Positions 25,500 through 36,490 of a DNA stretch of 64,000 bases are shown in pieces. The DNA lies in the NCBI GenBank assembly GCA_013396915.1, contig VWZL01000901.1:186001-250000 (forward strand), read 5' to 3'. The position numbers were made by a program, and so were the translations under genes. The DNA is from Stercorarius parasiticus (taxonomy: Eukaryota; Chordata; Aves; Charadriiformes; Stercorariidae). Numbering within the stretch: the stretch's first letter is position 1; the number at the start of each line of letters is the position of its first letter. The notes under the pieces are model-generated. The model was not told where the DNA came from. It made no database searches and saw only the letters and a program-made list of their open reading frames with translations.

Positions 25500-25575
25500 A
25501 GTTTATCACTCTGGAGAGCAATGCTAGATTCTTTTCTATACACGACTATGATGTCAACATGACTTTGGTAACATT
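25500..25575 (+). repeat. Diverged direct-repeat pair, copy 2
   Basis: Partner of 24132-24200, about 1.37 kb apart and in the same orientation. It has the same 18-base core (from 25513) and a later 'gatgtcaaca' word. Confidence 0.6.
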
Positions 25576-26259
25576 CAAGATCAAGATAAGAGAGAAGAGG
25601 AGGTGTTAGTGCTTTGTTACAACAACGCAAAAAGAAGGATGAGTCTTCGGCCATTTATGGATAATGGACTAGAGAGGGAGGGTAGCTGGGATCACTAATG
25701 GGGGCAGCACAGAGGAATTTTGCATGAAAGGGTAAGGATTTTCCATTTTCTGCTCAGGCAGGGAAGTAGCAGAGAGGAGCCATTATAATGCCTAAACCTT
25801 CTTTCCTGTTGCTGTGTCTCTGAGGCACTTCTTTGGCTTCTGTGTCTAGGTAAGTCTGAATCAGTTGTGATTCAGAGCAGAAGTCAATGCCAAAACATTT
25901 GCGTCAAAGATTAGCTAATTCAGACATTGGACCCCAAATGGCTCTTCTATAAGTAGAGTTGCTTAGACATCTTTACGCAAAATGATGAGTGCAAGGATAA
26001 GCTCTACTGCAAAACAGATTGTTACATCAAAGCAGTAGCCCTTAAACTACACTTCAGCCAAGTGCCAGCTTTCTTCTCGAATTAAAGTAAAGCAATCTGG
26101 CTGTGTGTAGAAATAATTTAAAAATACAAGGTGCATTACATCAATGTGGATGCCCCTTTTGCACAAGGGTAATTCTGCTTCACCGAATGTACTCTAAGGT
26201 AAAGGGAATGCAATTAAGCACGAAACTTTAGTATTTCTTTGGATAAAGAAATAAGTCAT

Positions 26260-26274
26260 TGCTGCTGCTGCTGC
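26260..26274. repeat. (TGC)5 trinucleotide run
   Basis: Five perfect TGC units in non-coding context. Confidence 0.9.
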
Positions 26275-26539
26275 CAATCAACCAGAAGCAAAGCCTGGCC
26301 ATAAACAATTCACAATCAAATAAATGCTGGCAGAACAGAAAGTTGTTACTTTTGGCTGTTGGTATTGGCATGGTCTTATAACACACATGGAAAGACATGG
26401 CTCAAATTTTGCACACTGCATATCAAAATTAGATAGCAAAGTAAGGATACAATTTCCTTTGAAGTGTCTGAAGGGTATCTTGTTTTGTTCTAGGGCATGA
26501 ATAACTAAAATAATTGACTGTGAAGACAAAGCACCTCAT

Positions 26540-26870
26540 TAGAGTCCCAGATTTTAAGAACTACTGTAATCATCCAGCCTGACTGTGTGCAAAAACACAG
26601 ACCATAGAATGTCATTAAACAGCTCTTTTGTCAAGTGCCTCCTGGTTGGGTTAGAGTATTGTTCTGCAGAAAGATATCCAGCCTTGATTTGAAAACATCA
26701 AGTGATACAAAATCCACAGCATCCCTAAGTGCATTGTTCACTGGATAATCATAGTCATTTCTAATCTAGCCTCAGCCTCTGACTGAATCTCTTATCTGCT
26801 GGATTAAAGAGGCTTCTGCAATCACAAATACTCCCTTCCATGCTTTTAGATCTCATGAGCTGAGTCTCCT
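26540..26870 (-). mobile_element. Ancient CR1/L3-like LINE, 3' part, minus strand
   Basis: A heavily diverged LINE remnant. Plus-strand phrases match the reverse complement of old reptile-type CR1 ends: 'cccagattttaagaa', 'aatcatccagcctgac', 'acagaccatagaatgtc', 'atccagccttgatttgaaaac', 'agtgatacaaaatccac' and 'ctgctggattaaagaggc'. In the consensus the last three encode the region before the ORF2 end. Stops and small indels run throughout, so no frame survives. It is much older than the avian CR1 copies nearby. Family placement rests on remembered consensus order. Confidence 0.75.
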
Positions 26871-27289
26871 TGCTGCACCAAGATGCACAGGCAGCCTCTG
26901 GCTGTACTGCATCACCTGGCTGAACGCAGAGGACATAGAGTCAGCAACGCAGAGTGACTCCTGACTGTATCAGTTTTACAGAGTACTCAAAACCTGCTAG
27001 TGTGCCAGAGTTGCCACCTTCTGCCCCGACCTGAGGGGAAGAAACACAAGGAAGCTGTGGCTGCTAAACGACTTATTTGCCTGCATCTGGATGACAGTGG
27101 ATAGAGAATGGTCTGTGGCCCAGATGAATAGTGCTCACAGCCCACGCGAGATGGTCTGAAACAGTACCCAAACTAAGTCATCTCACCAGTTCAATAATGA
27201 TGTAGCCATCAGCACACATAAATCCCTCACAAGGCAAAAGCTTTTCCAGAACGCTATTGTTCATGGAGCTCATTTCCAATTGTATGCCT
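26871..27289. other. Unassigned segment between two parts of an old LINE
   Basis: About 420 bp with no recognisable LINE similarity, lying between two collinear pieces of one ancient minus-strand CR1/L3-like element. From the remembered consensus I expect under 200 bp here. Either the middle is decayed past recognition, or a later insertion sits inside it. Confidence 0.4.
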
Positions 27290-27570
27290 AGTTTTTAAAA
27301 AGATTGGACAGAGCACTTTCCAAATGCCCCGACTAAGGCCATACACAAGGTCTGTTCAGCTTCCTTCTTCCTACTGTCTGTCATTCTGATCACACATTCA
27401 AGTAAAAAGCTCCCTTCCATGCACTCTCACATTGCAAGTTCATGCTCTGTTGATTATCCAGCATAACCCTCGAGCCTGTCAGAGTCTATGCTCTGCAAAA
27501 TGCAATCCCAGAGTAGGATGTACATTCCTTGTTCCTTGATAGATGATATTGTATCTGGATGTTAAAAGGT
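27290..27570 (-). mobile_element. Ancient CR1/L3-like LINE, upstream part, minus strand
   Basis: Continuation of the element at 26540. Plus-strand phrases 'ttggacagagcactttcc', 'gttcatgctctgttgattatcc', 'agcataaccctcgagcctg', 'cagagtaggatgtacattc' and 'cttgttccttgatagatg' follow, in the right order, the reverse complement of ORF2 just upstream of the first piece. Both strand and order agree with a single insertion. Confidence 0.75.
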
Positions 27571-29000
27571 TAACAAAAACAAGCAGCTACACAACTATTT
27601 GTCAGCATTATGACAGAGCCTTCAGTAAGGGGAATACTTCTATTAAATTTACTCAAGTATTGCCTCAAATTACAGTTAAATGTCTGCTGCAAAGCCTCAT
27701 AGCAAATATTATTAGACAGTCATGCCACATATGTTATGTGTCTTTATAAGATTAGAGCTCACCAGGGTCACTAGAGTGAACAAAACCATTCCAAAATATT
27801 CTGTCTAAAATTACCATCAAGAGGGCTCCAAACTCCACTCTAAGACAAATACTGAAACATTTACAATGTTCACCAGAGCATGATTCTGGCCTCCAGAAAG
27901 ACTTTATCATGGATGAGCATAGAAAAGAAAAAAAAAAAAAAGTCTTACAAGAAAACAAATGTTTTTCCATAAAATCAGAATGCTCCAAAAGTGAAAATAC
28001 AGTGACAAATCAAAACCCAATAGATTTTAAAACCCAACTCCAGTGCTTTCTGGGCACAACTGTGCAGGAACCTCTCGAGGACAGTCCATCAGCCAGGGCT
28101 CCTTCTCTGCCATACCCTACAGCTACACAGCTGCCAGGACACAGAGAGTGTCCTTCTCTTGTGCCTTCACACATAAGACAGACCTCTGAGCTTCACTGAC
28201 AGGAAGGGAATTCCTTCCCACACTTACACCAGTCTGCAGTCTCAAAATCAGGTTCAGTATAAATTGGCAGCCACTTCCAAACTAGTCTTCAAGGTCATGA
28301 CGTAAAAAAGGTCCCAAAACATCTATCTCAGCCAGTGTCCCTTTTCCAAAAGTGGCCAGTAGCAGATGCTACAACATGTAGAATACAATGTGTGCCAGCA
28401 TATCTTTCCATCATCAGTCTATTAGCTATGCAGAAGTAAATAGAGCCAGAGGCAGGATCCACACCTCTGGATTTAACAGCAACAGACAAACCCATCCTCC
28501 AAAAACTTTTATAGATCTTTTTGTGACTCCACAGCCACCTTTGTCCCATGCCAATGAGTTCTTCCTCTGTCTTACTCCTGAAGAGAAAAATCTCCAATTA
28601 TCTGTCTGAATATACACCCTGCTAACTTCAACAGGTGTTGATTAATTTTTATTTTGTGAGGAAAATAATTATTCCATAGATATTTTACATTTCTCTTCAG
28701 ATTTTCTCAGGCCATCTTCAGCCAAACGTCAGGCTTCTCTTTAGTCTTTCAGTGTTTATGAGACCATTTTGTTGGCATTGCTTCCCTTCCCTGTGACATT
28801 TCTTGTCTTACTTGTTCTTCTAGGGGTGAAGTGATCAAAACTGCTGAGAGTCCAAAAACTGATGTGCTAGAGATTTACGTCACATACCAATGACATTTTC
28901 TGGCTTGTTCCTTACAACTCGCATAAGGATTACAAACGCTCTTTTGCTCCTCTCACCACAGCCAATTGTTGGGCTGACATTTTCAGGTCTTCTTACGATG

Positions 29001-29040
29001 GGTGTGTATATATATACATATATATATGTGTGTGTGTACA
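29001..29040. repeat. Compound TG/TA microsatellite
   Basis: GTGTG, then (TA)n interrupted by one C, then (TG)n. The alternating purine-pyrimidine run can form Z-DNA or a cruciform. Confidence 0.9.
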
Positions 29041-30610
29041 TAATGCCCTCTTTCTCCATCTGCCTTCTTCCTCTGTCCTACATGCATGTCTTTTGTACTT
29101 AGTATACTGAATTTTATGTGTTAGTTCATAATTCAGTATCAGAAGATCACCCTGCAACTCTCCAGAGTCATTCCAAAAAATCGCATCCTTTAAAACATGT
29201 TAATAGAAAATTGTTACAAAAATACCAATATAAAGAAGACTTAGCTGTCTTTACTGCAAAGTTGGACCTTTCTCGGGTTTGTCTGTCTCAGGGAGCAAAA
29301 AGAAAAAGAATTTCAGTTAGATACTCTATTGCTATAAAATATATGCTCTGTTCCTTATTATCTCTGACTTCAAGAAAGTTTTTGTATAATTTGTAGAATT
29401 TTTTATAACTCCCAAACTTTTAAAGTGGCATTATCATTCAAGGCAGTCCCTGCTACAAGTCTTTTCTCCAGGTGATCAACCTGTTTTTCCCCAGCCTTAC
29501 AAAATTCAAGGGGCAAAGCAAAGTCAAGGAACAGAAAGATTTCCTAGAATGAGACAGTCAGCTCCAAAGATAAAAACAATCTTTCATCTGTTATCAGAAA
29601 AATCTTAACGTGACACAATAGACACACAGCAAAAGCATAATGTTGGGGCAGTAAAGACTATGGAAACTACTTCCAACCAACCTGGTGTATGATGTGGTAC
29701 TGGCAAATTCTGTTGGAGGACTGAGGAGACTGTATCATCTCCTCAGCAATGAGGAAGGGAAAACACACAGCAACGAAGATAACTGACAAGCCAGAACAGA
29801 GAAGTGCAGCAAGTGAAAGGTGCTTGCAAAATGATCCCCTTGGGACTGTGGGTTTTCACCTCTGACAAATTTGAAAGGCTGATTCTAGATTCCAGAGGAG
29901 GACCTGGGAAAATTTAGCAGGAACAAGGAGTGCCACCCGGGAGAGAATCCACATCTGCACTGTGCATAGGCCACCAGGCCTCCCATGGATACCATAGAAA
30001 ATTACAATGCTTTGAAATCCTAAATCTACAAACACTAAATTATCACCTAGCCTCATAAAGTCTATAGGATCTTCCCACTTGACTCCCTGGGGCCAGTTTT
30101 CACCTGTCATAGCTAACGAAAGGCTTGTAACCTTTACTTTCCCACACCCAGCTCCCCGTCGCTCGGCTAAGAGAAGCAAGCATCTTTTGGATAGCCAAAT
30201 CACCCATGGGAACAGACAGATGAGTCACAGCAGCACATGTTCCAGCACATGGTACATATCCCATCAGCAGAGCCAGGCTGGTGGTACACATGTGCTCCAG
30301 CATCCCACTGCTATCATAAGGGTGTGTTATCAGCTGTAGCTGAAAGCAGATATAAAAAGTGTAAATAAGTGGGAGACAGGATTATAGTTTATTCTTATCT
30401 CATGTGGTTACAATAAGTTTTGAAACAGCTTTGGCAGGCAGGTCTAAAAACAACTTTCAGTACCTGGAATTAAATAGTTTTCAGCTTATGATTAAGAGCT
30501 ATATGAAGGTCAGAGGGAAAAGAGAAAAAAATCATTCTGTTGGAAAAATGAGCCACAAATGCACATTTACCTTATTGATATTTCACTATATTTCATAAAC
30601 TGGAAAGAAG

Positions 30611-30628
30611 AAAAAAAAAAAAAAAAAA
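30611..30628. repeat. A18 tract
   Basis: A pure run of 18 A followed by an A/C-rich tail ('cacaaaaacccaaacccc'). Confidence 0.9.
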
Positions 30629-30944
30629 CACAAAAACCCAAACCCCAAAATGCTAACTTTGCATTACTTATTCCTGAATCATCTGTTCAAGTAGCAAAAG
30701 GCAGTGAAGTTATGTTGATTTATAAACCCCAAGGATCTGCCATCCATGTCTTTTTTAAGTACTGCAGTCCACCATCATTGTTGCATTTTTTCAGGTGTCT
30801 CTGACAACATCCTGACATCGACAAACATGAAATGAAAACATCCAGTATAAAGAAACAAAAGGAGGAAAGGTAACAAAGAATTTGTCTCCAGATGGTCTAA
30901 GAACATTGTGCCAGAGGGCGTATTATATTATTTTTAACTAAATG

Positions 30945-31690
30945 AATCATAGAATCATAGAATCTTAGTGTTGGAAGGGAGCTCTGGAGATCATCTAGTC
31001 CAACCCCCCTGCCAGAGCAGGGCCACCTAGAGCAAGTTGCACAGGAACNNNNNNNNNNNNNNNNNNNNNNNNNNNNNNNNNNNNNNNNNNNNNNNNNNNN
31101 NNNNNNNNNNNNNNNNNNNNNNNNNNNNNNNNNNNNNNNNNNNNNNNNNNNNNNNNNNNNNNNNNNNNNNNNNNNNNNNNNNNNNNNNNNNNNNNNNNNN
31201 NNNNNNNNNNNNNNNNNNNNNNNNNNNNNGATGCACCCCAAGATGCCATTGGCCTTCTTGGCCACAAGGGCACATTGCTGGCTCATGGTCATCCCGTTGT
31301 CCACCAGGACTCCCAGGTCTCTTTCCACCAAGCTGCTCTCCAGCAGGTCAGCCCCAACCTGTACTGGTGCATGGGGTTATTCCTCCCCAGGTGCAGCACC
31401 CTACACTTGCCCTTGTTGAATTTCATAAGGTTTCTCTCCATCCAACTCGCCAACCTGTCCAGGTCTCTCTGTATGGTGGCACAGCCTTCCAGTGTGTCAG
31501 CCACCCCTCCCACCTTTGTGTCATCGGCAAATTTGCTGAGGGTGCACTCTATCCCCTCATCCAGGTCATTGATGAATATATTGAAGAGGACTGGACCCAG
31601 TACTGACCCCTGGGGAACACCACTTGTCACTGACCTCCAACTAGACTCTGTGCCCCTAATCACGACCCTATGATTCTTCTCTGAATGAAG
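30945..31690 (-). mobile_element. CR1 LINE with RT core, minus strand, gapped
   Basis: The most extensive CR1 here in terms of element span. The plus strand starts with the reverse-complement 3' tip ('aatcatagaatcatagaatc') and the 'ctctggagatcatctagt' tail shared with the copy at 22141. It continues to 'gttgcacaggaac', is interrupted by N, and resumes in ORF2 at 'gatgcaccccaagatgcc'. It then runs 5'-ward through the reverse transcriptase region and stops near 31690. It is 5'-truncated inside the RT domain, so it lacks the endonuclease. Confidence 0.96.
31049..31229. other. Assembly gap, 181 N
   Basis: A run of 181 unknown bases entirely inside the CR1 copy. By comparison with the 12.6 and 22.1 kb copies, roughly 450-470 bp of CR1 sequence should lie between the two flanks, so the N count is either a poor estimate or the copy carries an internal deletion. 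Confidence 0.98.
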
Positions 31691-31747
31691 AGAAATGGGA
31701 GATGAGTTTTCCACCTTACAGCCCCATAACAGGAAAAGCATGATCAC
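31289..31747 (-). pseudogene. CR1 ORF2 reverse transcriptase fragment
   Basis: The minus-strand frame carries the LINE reverse transcriptase palm. '[20 protein letters not shown]' occupies about residues 42-61, followed by the catalytic FADD box ('[12 protein letters not shown]', about residues 70-81), then '[18 protein letters not shown]' and the '[18 protein letters not shown]' block. The first ~20 residues are flanking DNA. After RLG a one-base loss in the C run at 31352-31356 shifts the frame: the continuation '[20 protein letters not shown]' lies in a different frame (30897-31331) and runs into the gap. The catalytic residues remain but the fingers region, endonuclease and an intact frame are missing, so it is dead. 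Confidence 0.93.
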
Positions 31748-33584
31748 TTGAGAAGAATGTAAGGTGTAATGGGAAGATTATAAAACCACAGAGATGAAAC
31801 AAATAGAGATATCCTTTAGAAGAGAGCTTGGGAGTGTTTGAAACAGCATTATGCATCTGGTTTGAGGTGGCCCCACTGAAACCAGTGAAGAAATCTCCCA
31901 CTGATTTGAATGCATACAAATCCTGACATACTCCAAACTTTAAATCCCTGCACAAGATACACAAGAACTTGCATTATTACACATATAATTTAACCATGAA
32001 AGGCATTTCTAGCTCCCCACACTGCAAACATTTGCATATTGAGTAAACAATGGTCTGCATATCCCAATGAAAGTGCATAGATACTGCTATATTTCTTTCT
32101 GACCTACCCGCCAAGGCAGATTTTCTCCTGACTCATATAGAAAAACCATGGTGCCAAATGATGGGATAATCCTGTGGCTAGGCAAAGAGGTGCTGTTGGC
32201 ACAGCCTAGCATAACAGGGAACAGCACACCAGATGTTGCTCCCCCAGGATTTTACAAGCAGTCCCAAGGATTTTCTGAGGAAACTGCAAGGCTTAAACAT
32301 GGCCCTATGTTTTTCTTTTCTCCTAGGATAAACCAGCTAGAATTTCTAAATTTTTTAACATAAAAAAAAAACCTTTTAAAAGGCTTAGAGTAATTTGGCA
32401 AAAAGACTTGAAGGCTTAGAAATATGGAAATTATTCTCTGATACTAAATATACACATACTAGTAATTATAAGTCCACAATGTACAACTTCTTTTATTTGA
32501 CTGTTAAATATTCTAGTTTTTCTCAAGAAACTGCTGCCGTATCAAATATCCTTCTAAATTGATTTAGCTTTGGGTAATAAAACAGAACTGCTGATGCACC
32601 ATAATATCCAGAAAGACTGAGGACACAGATGGCAGGAGAAAATGGAGCTGTCAGAAACTATGAGCATTCATATAGACTGTCACACTATCTATCCTGATGC
32701 TTTTCCCCCAGTACTGCGTTTCTGCAATGTGCAATGCCTGAGAACTATAGGCCGTCCAAACAGAACAATGTGCCTGGGCTTCCACATACAGAAGTGATTT
32801 GGAAGCCACAGAAGAAACTGTAAAGATCTATATTTAAAGTATTATTCGAGATAAAGGTGACAGATTTATAAAAATTGCCTCCTGCAGTCAAGGACAGTAA
32901 TGAGAAATACCATGACATCTGTTCTATAACACTTCAAGAAGTGAAAAATCTTCAAACAGAAGGACTGCAGGTCTATAGCCAAGAGCCGTATTTGGCAATA
33001 GACGTATCTGTTCCTTTTCCCCCTTTTTAAGTTCAGTACTGTATTTATAAGCATCAAGCTATTTTACAGAGTGAGAAATTTAACTTAGGATTTTCTTCGC
33101 TGAGATTAACTCCCTAAGAAACTAAAAAAGAGAAAGAGGTCTTTAAACCGTTCCCTCAAAGCAGCAGAGGAGATCTGCTACAGCATCACTGCCAGAAGCC
33201 CAGAGGCCAGACTTCTGTCACAGTCTTGCTTTTTAGCCAAAAGAACATCTTTTAACTTCAGATATTTTTTAAATGTTCTAAGGTATAAAAAGAGAAAGAA
33301 AAATAACAAAAAGCAGTAAGTTACAAGAGGTTATTTTCATACTATCTGTTCTACTATTCTTAAAATTTAGAAAACAAAATACAGACATTTTCATTTAAAT
33401 ATGACTATATTCTAAAGTGTCAAACCAAAGCATGTCCGTTTTTCCTCCAGACTGCATTAAATAACTTTGCTTCCATACTTGAGAGAATATTCTGAAATTA
33501 TACATATATTGATCAAACATATATTTTGGTCAAACCAAATCTGGAATTGTTGCTTTTGTTTAAAGAATTCAGAGAGTATGGGTG

Positions 33585-33602
33585 AGGTGACACATTAGGT
33601 CA
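33585..33602 (+). promoter_or_regulatory. Nuclear-receptor-like direct repeat (DR6)
   Basis: AGGTGA and AGGTCA half-sites in the same orientation, separated by six bases. Half-sites are short and common, so this could be chance. Confidence 0.2.
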
Positions 33603-35949
33603 CTTCTAGCAATAAGGCCACAATAAATTGAAAGCTATTGCAAAATTTGGAGTTACATGTCCAAGAACTTCAGTTTCCATATTTTGATTGGTCAAACTAT
33701 GCCTTTCCCCCTTCCTAAACACAGGTAGTACTTTTCTTTAAATGCCAGGCAGCATCTGCTTTATAGAATCCCACTTGTCCAGATCAGCAGATTATTAATT
33801 TATGGACACTATAATTTTATGGAAGCATCTGGTATTAGGAAAGCTAATTTCCTTAGCTGCATATGTCCTATTTCAATCTTAATGTGTCTCTTCTGCAGTG
33901 TAAAGGAGAAAAAATATGTATACTTGAGTTTAATAAAATACCATTTAAGGACAGACAGAAGAAACATTTGTAATGGGATTGCACTTGAGCGCATCTCATT
34001 AACTGGATCCACCCTTCTCCAGAGAAATAGTAATTCCTATAGGCAATAAATCTTCCTAGATCCTGTTAATTATTTCCTCCTATTACGTTTATTTCTATGT
34101 GACACATGTTTACTGAGGACACTAGTTAGACAAATAAGGACATAGAAGCCTGACCTACCAAGTTTTAAAAAGATTTTTAAAAGTGTTGATAATGGTAGCA
34201 TTTCAGACTTGCTCGCACCCGTTTTAAAACTGGGGCCACTCAATTTTTTTTCTTATGTCAGGACTTAAGGATGGCATGACAGGAAGGAGACCAAAAAGCA
34301 CAGCAGCTTTCCCCTAGACATAACATTTGCTCTCCAGTCTTTACAGCCCTGCTTTCCCATCTGTACCTGCACCTACCTCCCTTGAAAGTCACCTGGGAAC
34401 TTGGAGGTTCATCCCGATTTAGGAAACGGCTGACAGATGCTGGTGTAACTCTCCAGTGTGCCAGAGAAGTGTTTTGGAGGCACAAAGACTGCATTTCCAA
34501 ACAGAAAATACAGTGTGTGTTTGCCCTTCTCATTCCTACACTTGGATGAGAGAGACTGTGAGAGGATCTCCGAAGGGCAGGGAATGAACGCCTGCTTTGT
34601 TTCGCTTTCCTCTCTCTCTCCCAGCCACCTGGGACATCTGGAGGTCGCCGTCACAGGCTGGACCACAGGCTGGCTGGTGAGGGATGTGAGTGCATGCCTG
34701 ATACCACTGGCTGGGTTGGCCGCTGATGTTTCTCCATCAGCGGCAGTGGAGGTCTGCAAGCACAGATCTCTTGTGTGTGTCTCTCTCACTAGAAGGGAGT
34801 CTCAAGGCATACACAGCACATCCAGCTCCTTTACACCTTTTTCTCCTTTTATGTCTCTACTGTTCAAGGTGTTTCCCTTCTTTTCCTTCCCACTTTGTCA
34901 GATACACTAAAATCCAGCGATGGTTCTGATAATGAGATGCTAACTCTGGGTCCAGGCCAGCCTTTCCCACTTGTATTTTAAGCTGTTTCACACACATCAT
35001 GTATGTTTCATACATTTTCAGGTATGTTGAAAATACAGTTCCTTGAGGTTACTGTTACCCTTGGCTCTGGTAATTCATCAACATACACTTAGCAAAAGAG
35101 TGACTCTGGGTTTCTATACTAGGTCACCTCTGGTCTCAGTATACTCTCTTTGAAAGTAAATAGGTGCTACGTTTCTAAAACATCTCTGCAAAATTAAAAT
35201 TTAGTAACATAAAGTAAGAGAGAAAGCTTCTCCAAAGGATGATCCTAGTATATCCATGCTCATTAGCTGAAACATCTGACTGTTGTATTGCAAACAGGAG
35301 GGGAAAACATGCAAACTTATTATAACACGTAATCGCTTCCCTTTGGCACCCTCCTGTATGCTTTGTAGAAAGAAAAAAAAGAAAAGGTAGTTTTGCATGG
35401 CTGGAACAACAATGTTGCTCTTTGCAATATGAAATATGCATAGCAAAAGACCCAGCACACGCTTTCTACACATAATGCGCTTCTGAGTTGTATGCCTTGC
35501 CTATGTTTGCTTAACTAGTTTATGACCACAGTTTTGTTAGAATACATGCTACTCCCTCAGGACAGCCTGAAGACATCCATGAAACACCACCTCTTTCCAC
35601 ACAGGAATTTCCATACTGGCTGGGGAAGGTATTGCTGGAGTTTGCATACTCCAGCCTCAGCTGATATGGTGATTTCAGATTTGGAGTTTTGAGCTCCGAA
35701 GTCTTCCAGAGGTCCCTTATATATAAGGTTTTCAAACGCCCTCAGGAAAGCTATTCTGTGGATAATAAAAGTCCAGGAGAATAATTCCTTCTCAGCTCTG
35801 GTAGCGGAAGGACAATGAGGTGCCCTGTCTGTTACTGTTACCTGCTTTATGTCACTGACAACTCAAAAGCTACAAGAATGGTACAGCAAATCCCTCAAGT
35901 TTTTCATTTATGTATTGACCCCTAGACTGTGCTCCCCCCTCAGGGCTAA

Positions 35950-35994
35950 TGTGTGTGTCTGTATGTGTATACATATATATGCACACATGCAAAC

Positions 35995-36039
<45 letters not shown>
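35950..36039. repeat. Compound GT/TA and (AGAT)11 microsatellite
   Basis: A GTGTGTGTCTGTATGTGTATACATATATAT-type run (35950-35980, interrupted) is followed by about 11 perfect AGAT units from 35995 to 36039. It is long enough to be polymorphic between individuals. Confidence 0.95.
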
Positions 36040-36471
36040 TAGTACATGGGCAGAGAAAGAAAAATGCTTAGGAGCTACTTGAGGTGGAGACATCAGGAGA
36101 ACTGACCAGAGCAATCAAGGCCACTGACAGACAGAAACCTGCTGAGTATTTTGCCCCTGCCAGCACTCTGGAGAGGCAAATGGGCTGGGGTGGAGGGTAT
36201 GGGGTGGAGACCACCACTGAAGGGTTGCAGGCAAAGAAGTGAGATGTTCCTGAGAGCACTTGCTGCCCCCTGTGCACAAGTTATGGGAGAAATGGTGAGT
36301 CTGACTGTCTCGGCGTCCTGGGCCCATCACACTACATTCATGGGCAGAGCCCGGGTGGGTGAGAAGGTTGCAGTTGCAGGGAGTGGAGGGGAAGCAGGAA
36401 GTTATGGATTTTAAGGTTAGCTCAGATGAAGGAAGGCTTGGTGAGAGAGAGAGACAGGAGACACCACCGTT

Positions 36472-36490
36472 CCCCTCCCCTCCCAGCCCC
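36472..36490 (-). other. G-quadruplex-forming motif, minus strand
   Basis: C tracts of 4, 4, 3 and 4 separated by T, T and AG on the plus strand give a compact four-tract G4 on the minus strand. Short loops favour stability. Confidence 0.8.

Larger units (their letters stand above)
22661..26539. other. Unique AT-rich non-coding stretch
   Basis: No exon recognised; open frames are under 100 codons. It contains a 22-bp perfect palindrome (24568-24589), a pair of related sequences at 24132-24200 and 25500-25575, and a (TGC)5 run at 26260-26274. Confidence 0.6.
27571..30944. other. Unique non-coding stretch
   Basis: No exon recognised. It contains A-tracts (27928-27941 and 30611-30628) and a TG/TA microsatellite (29001-29040). 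The 18-A tract at 30611 has no recognisable retrogene body in front of it. Confidence 0.6.

Noticed and set aside
30611..30628. A18 tract as the tail of a processed pseudogene
   Set aside because: No recognisable gene body in the preceding sequence, and no matching target-site duplications seen.
31037..31606. 189-codon plus-strand frame across the gap
   Set aside because: It is the antisense of the CR1 ORF2 region with a third of its length made of N.
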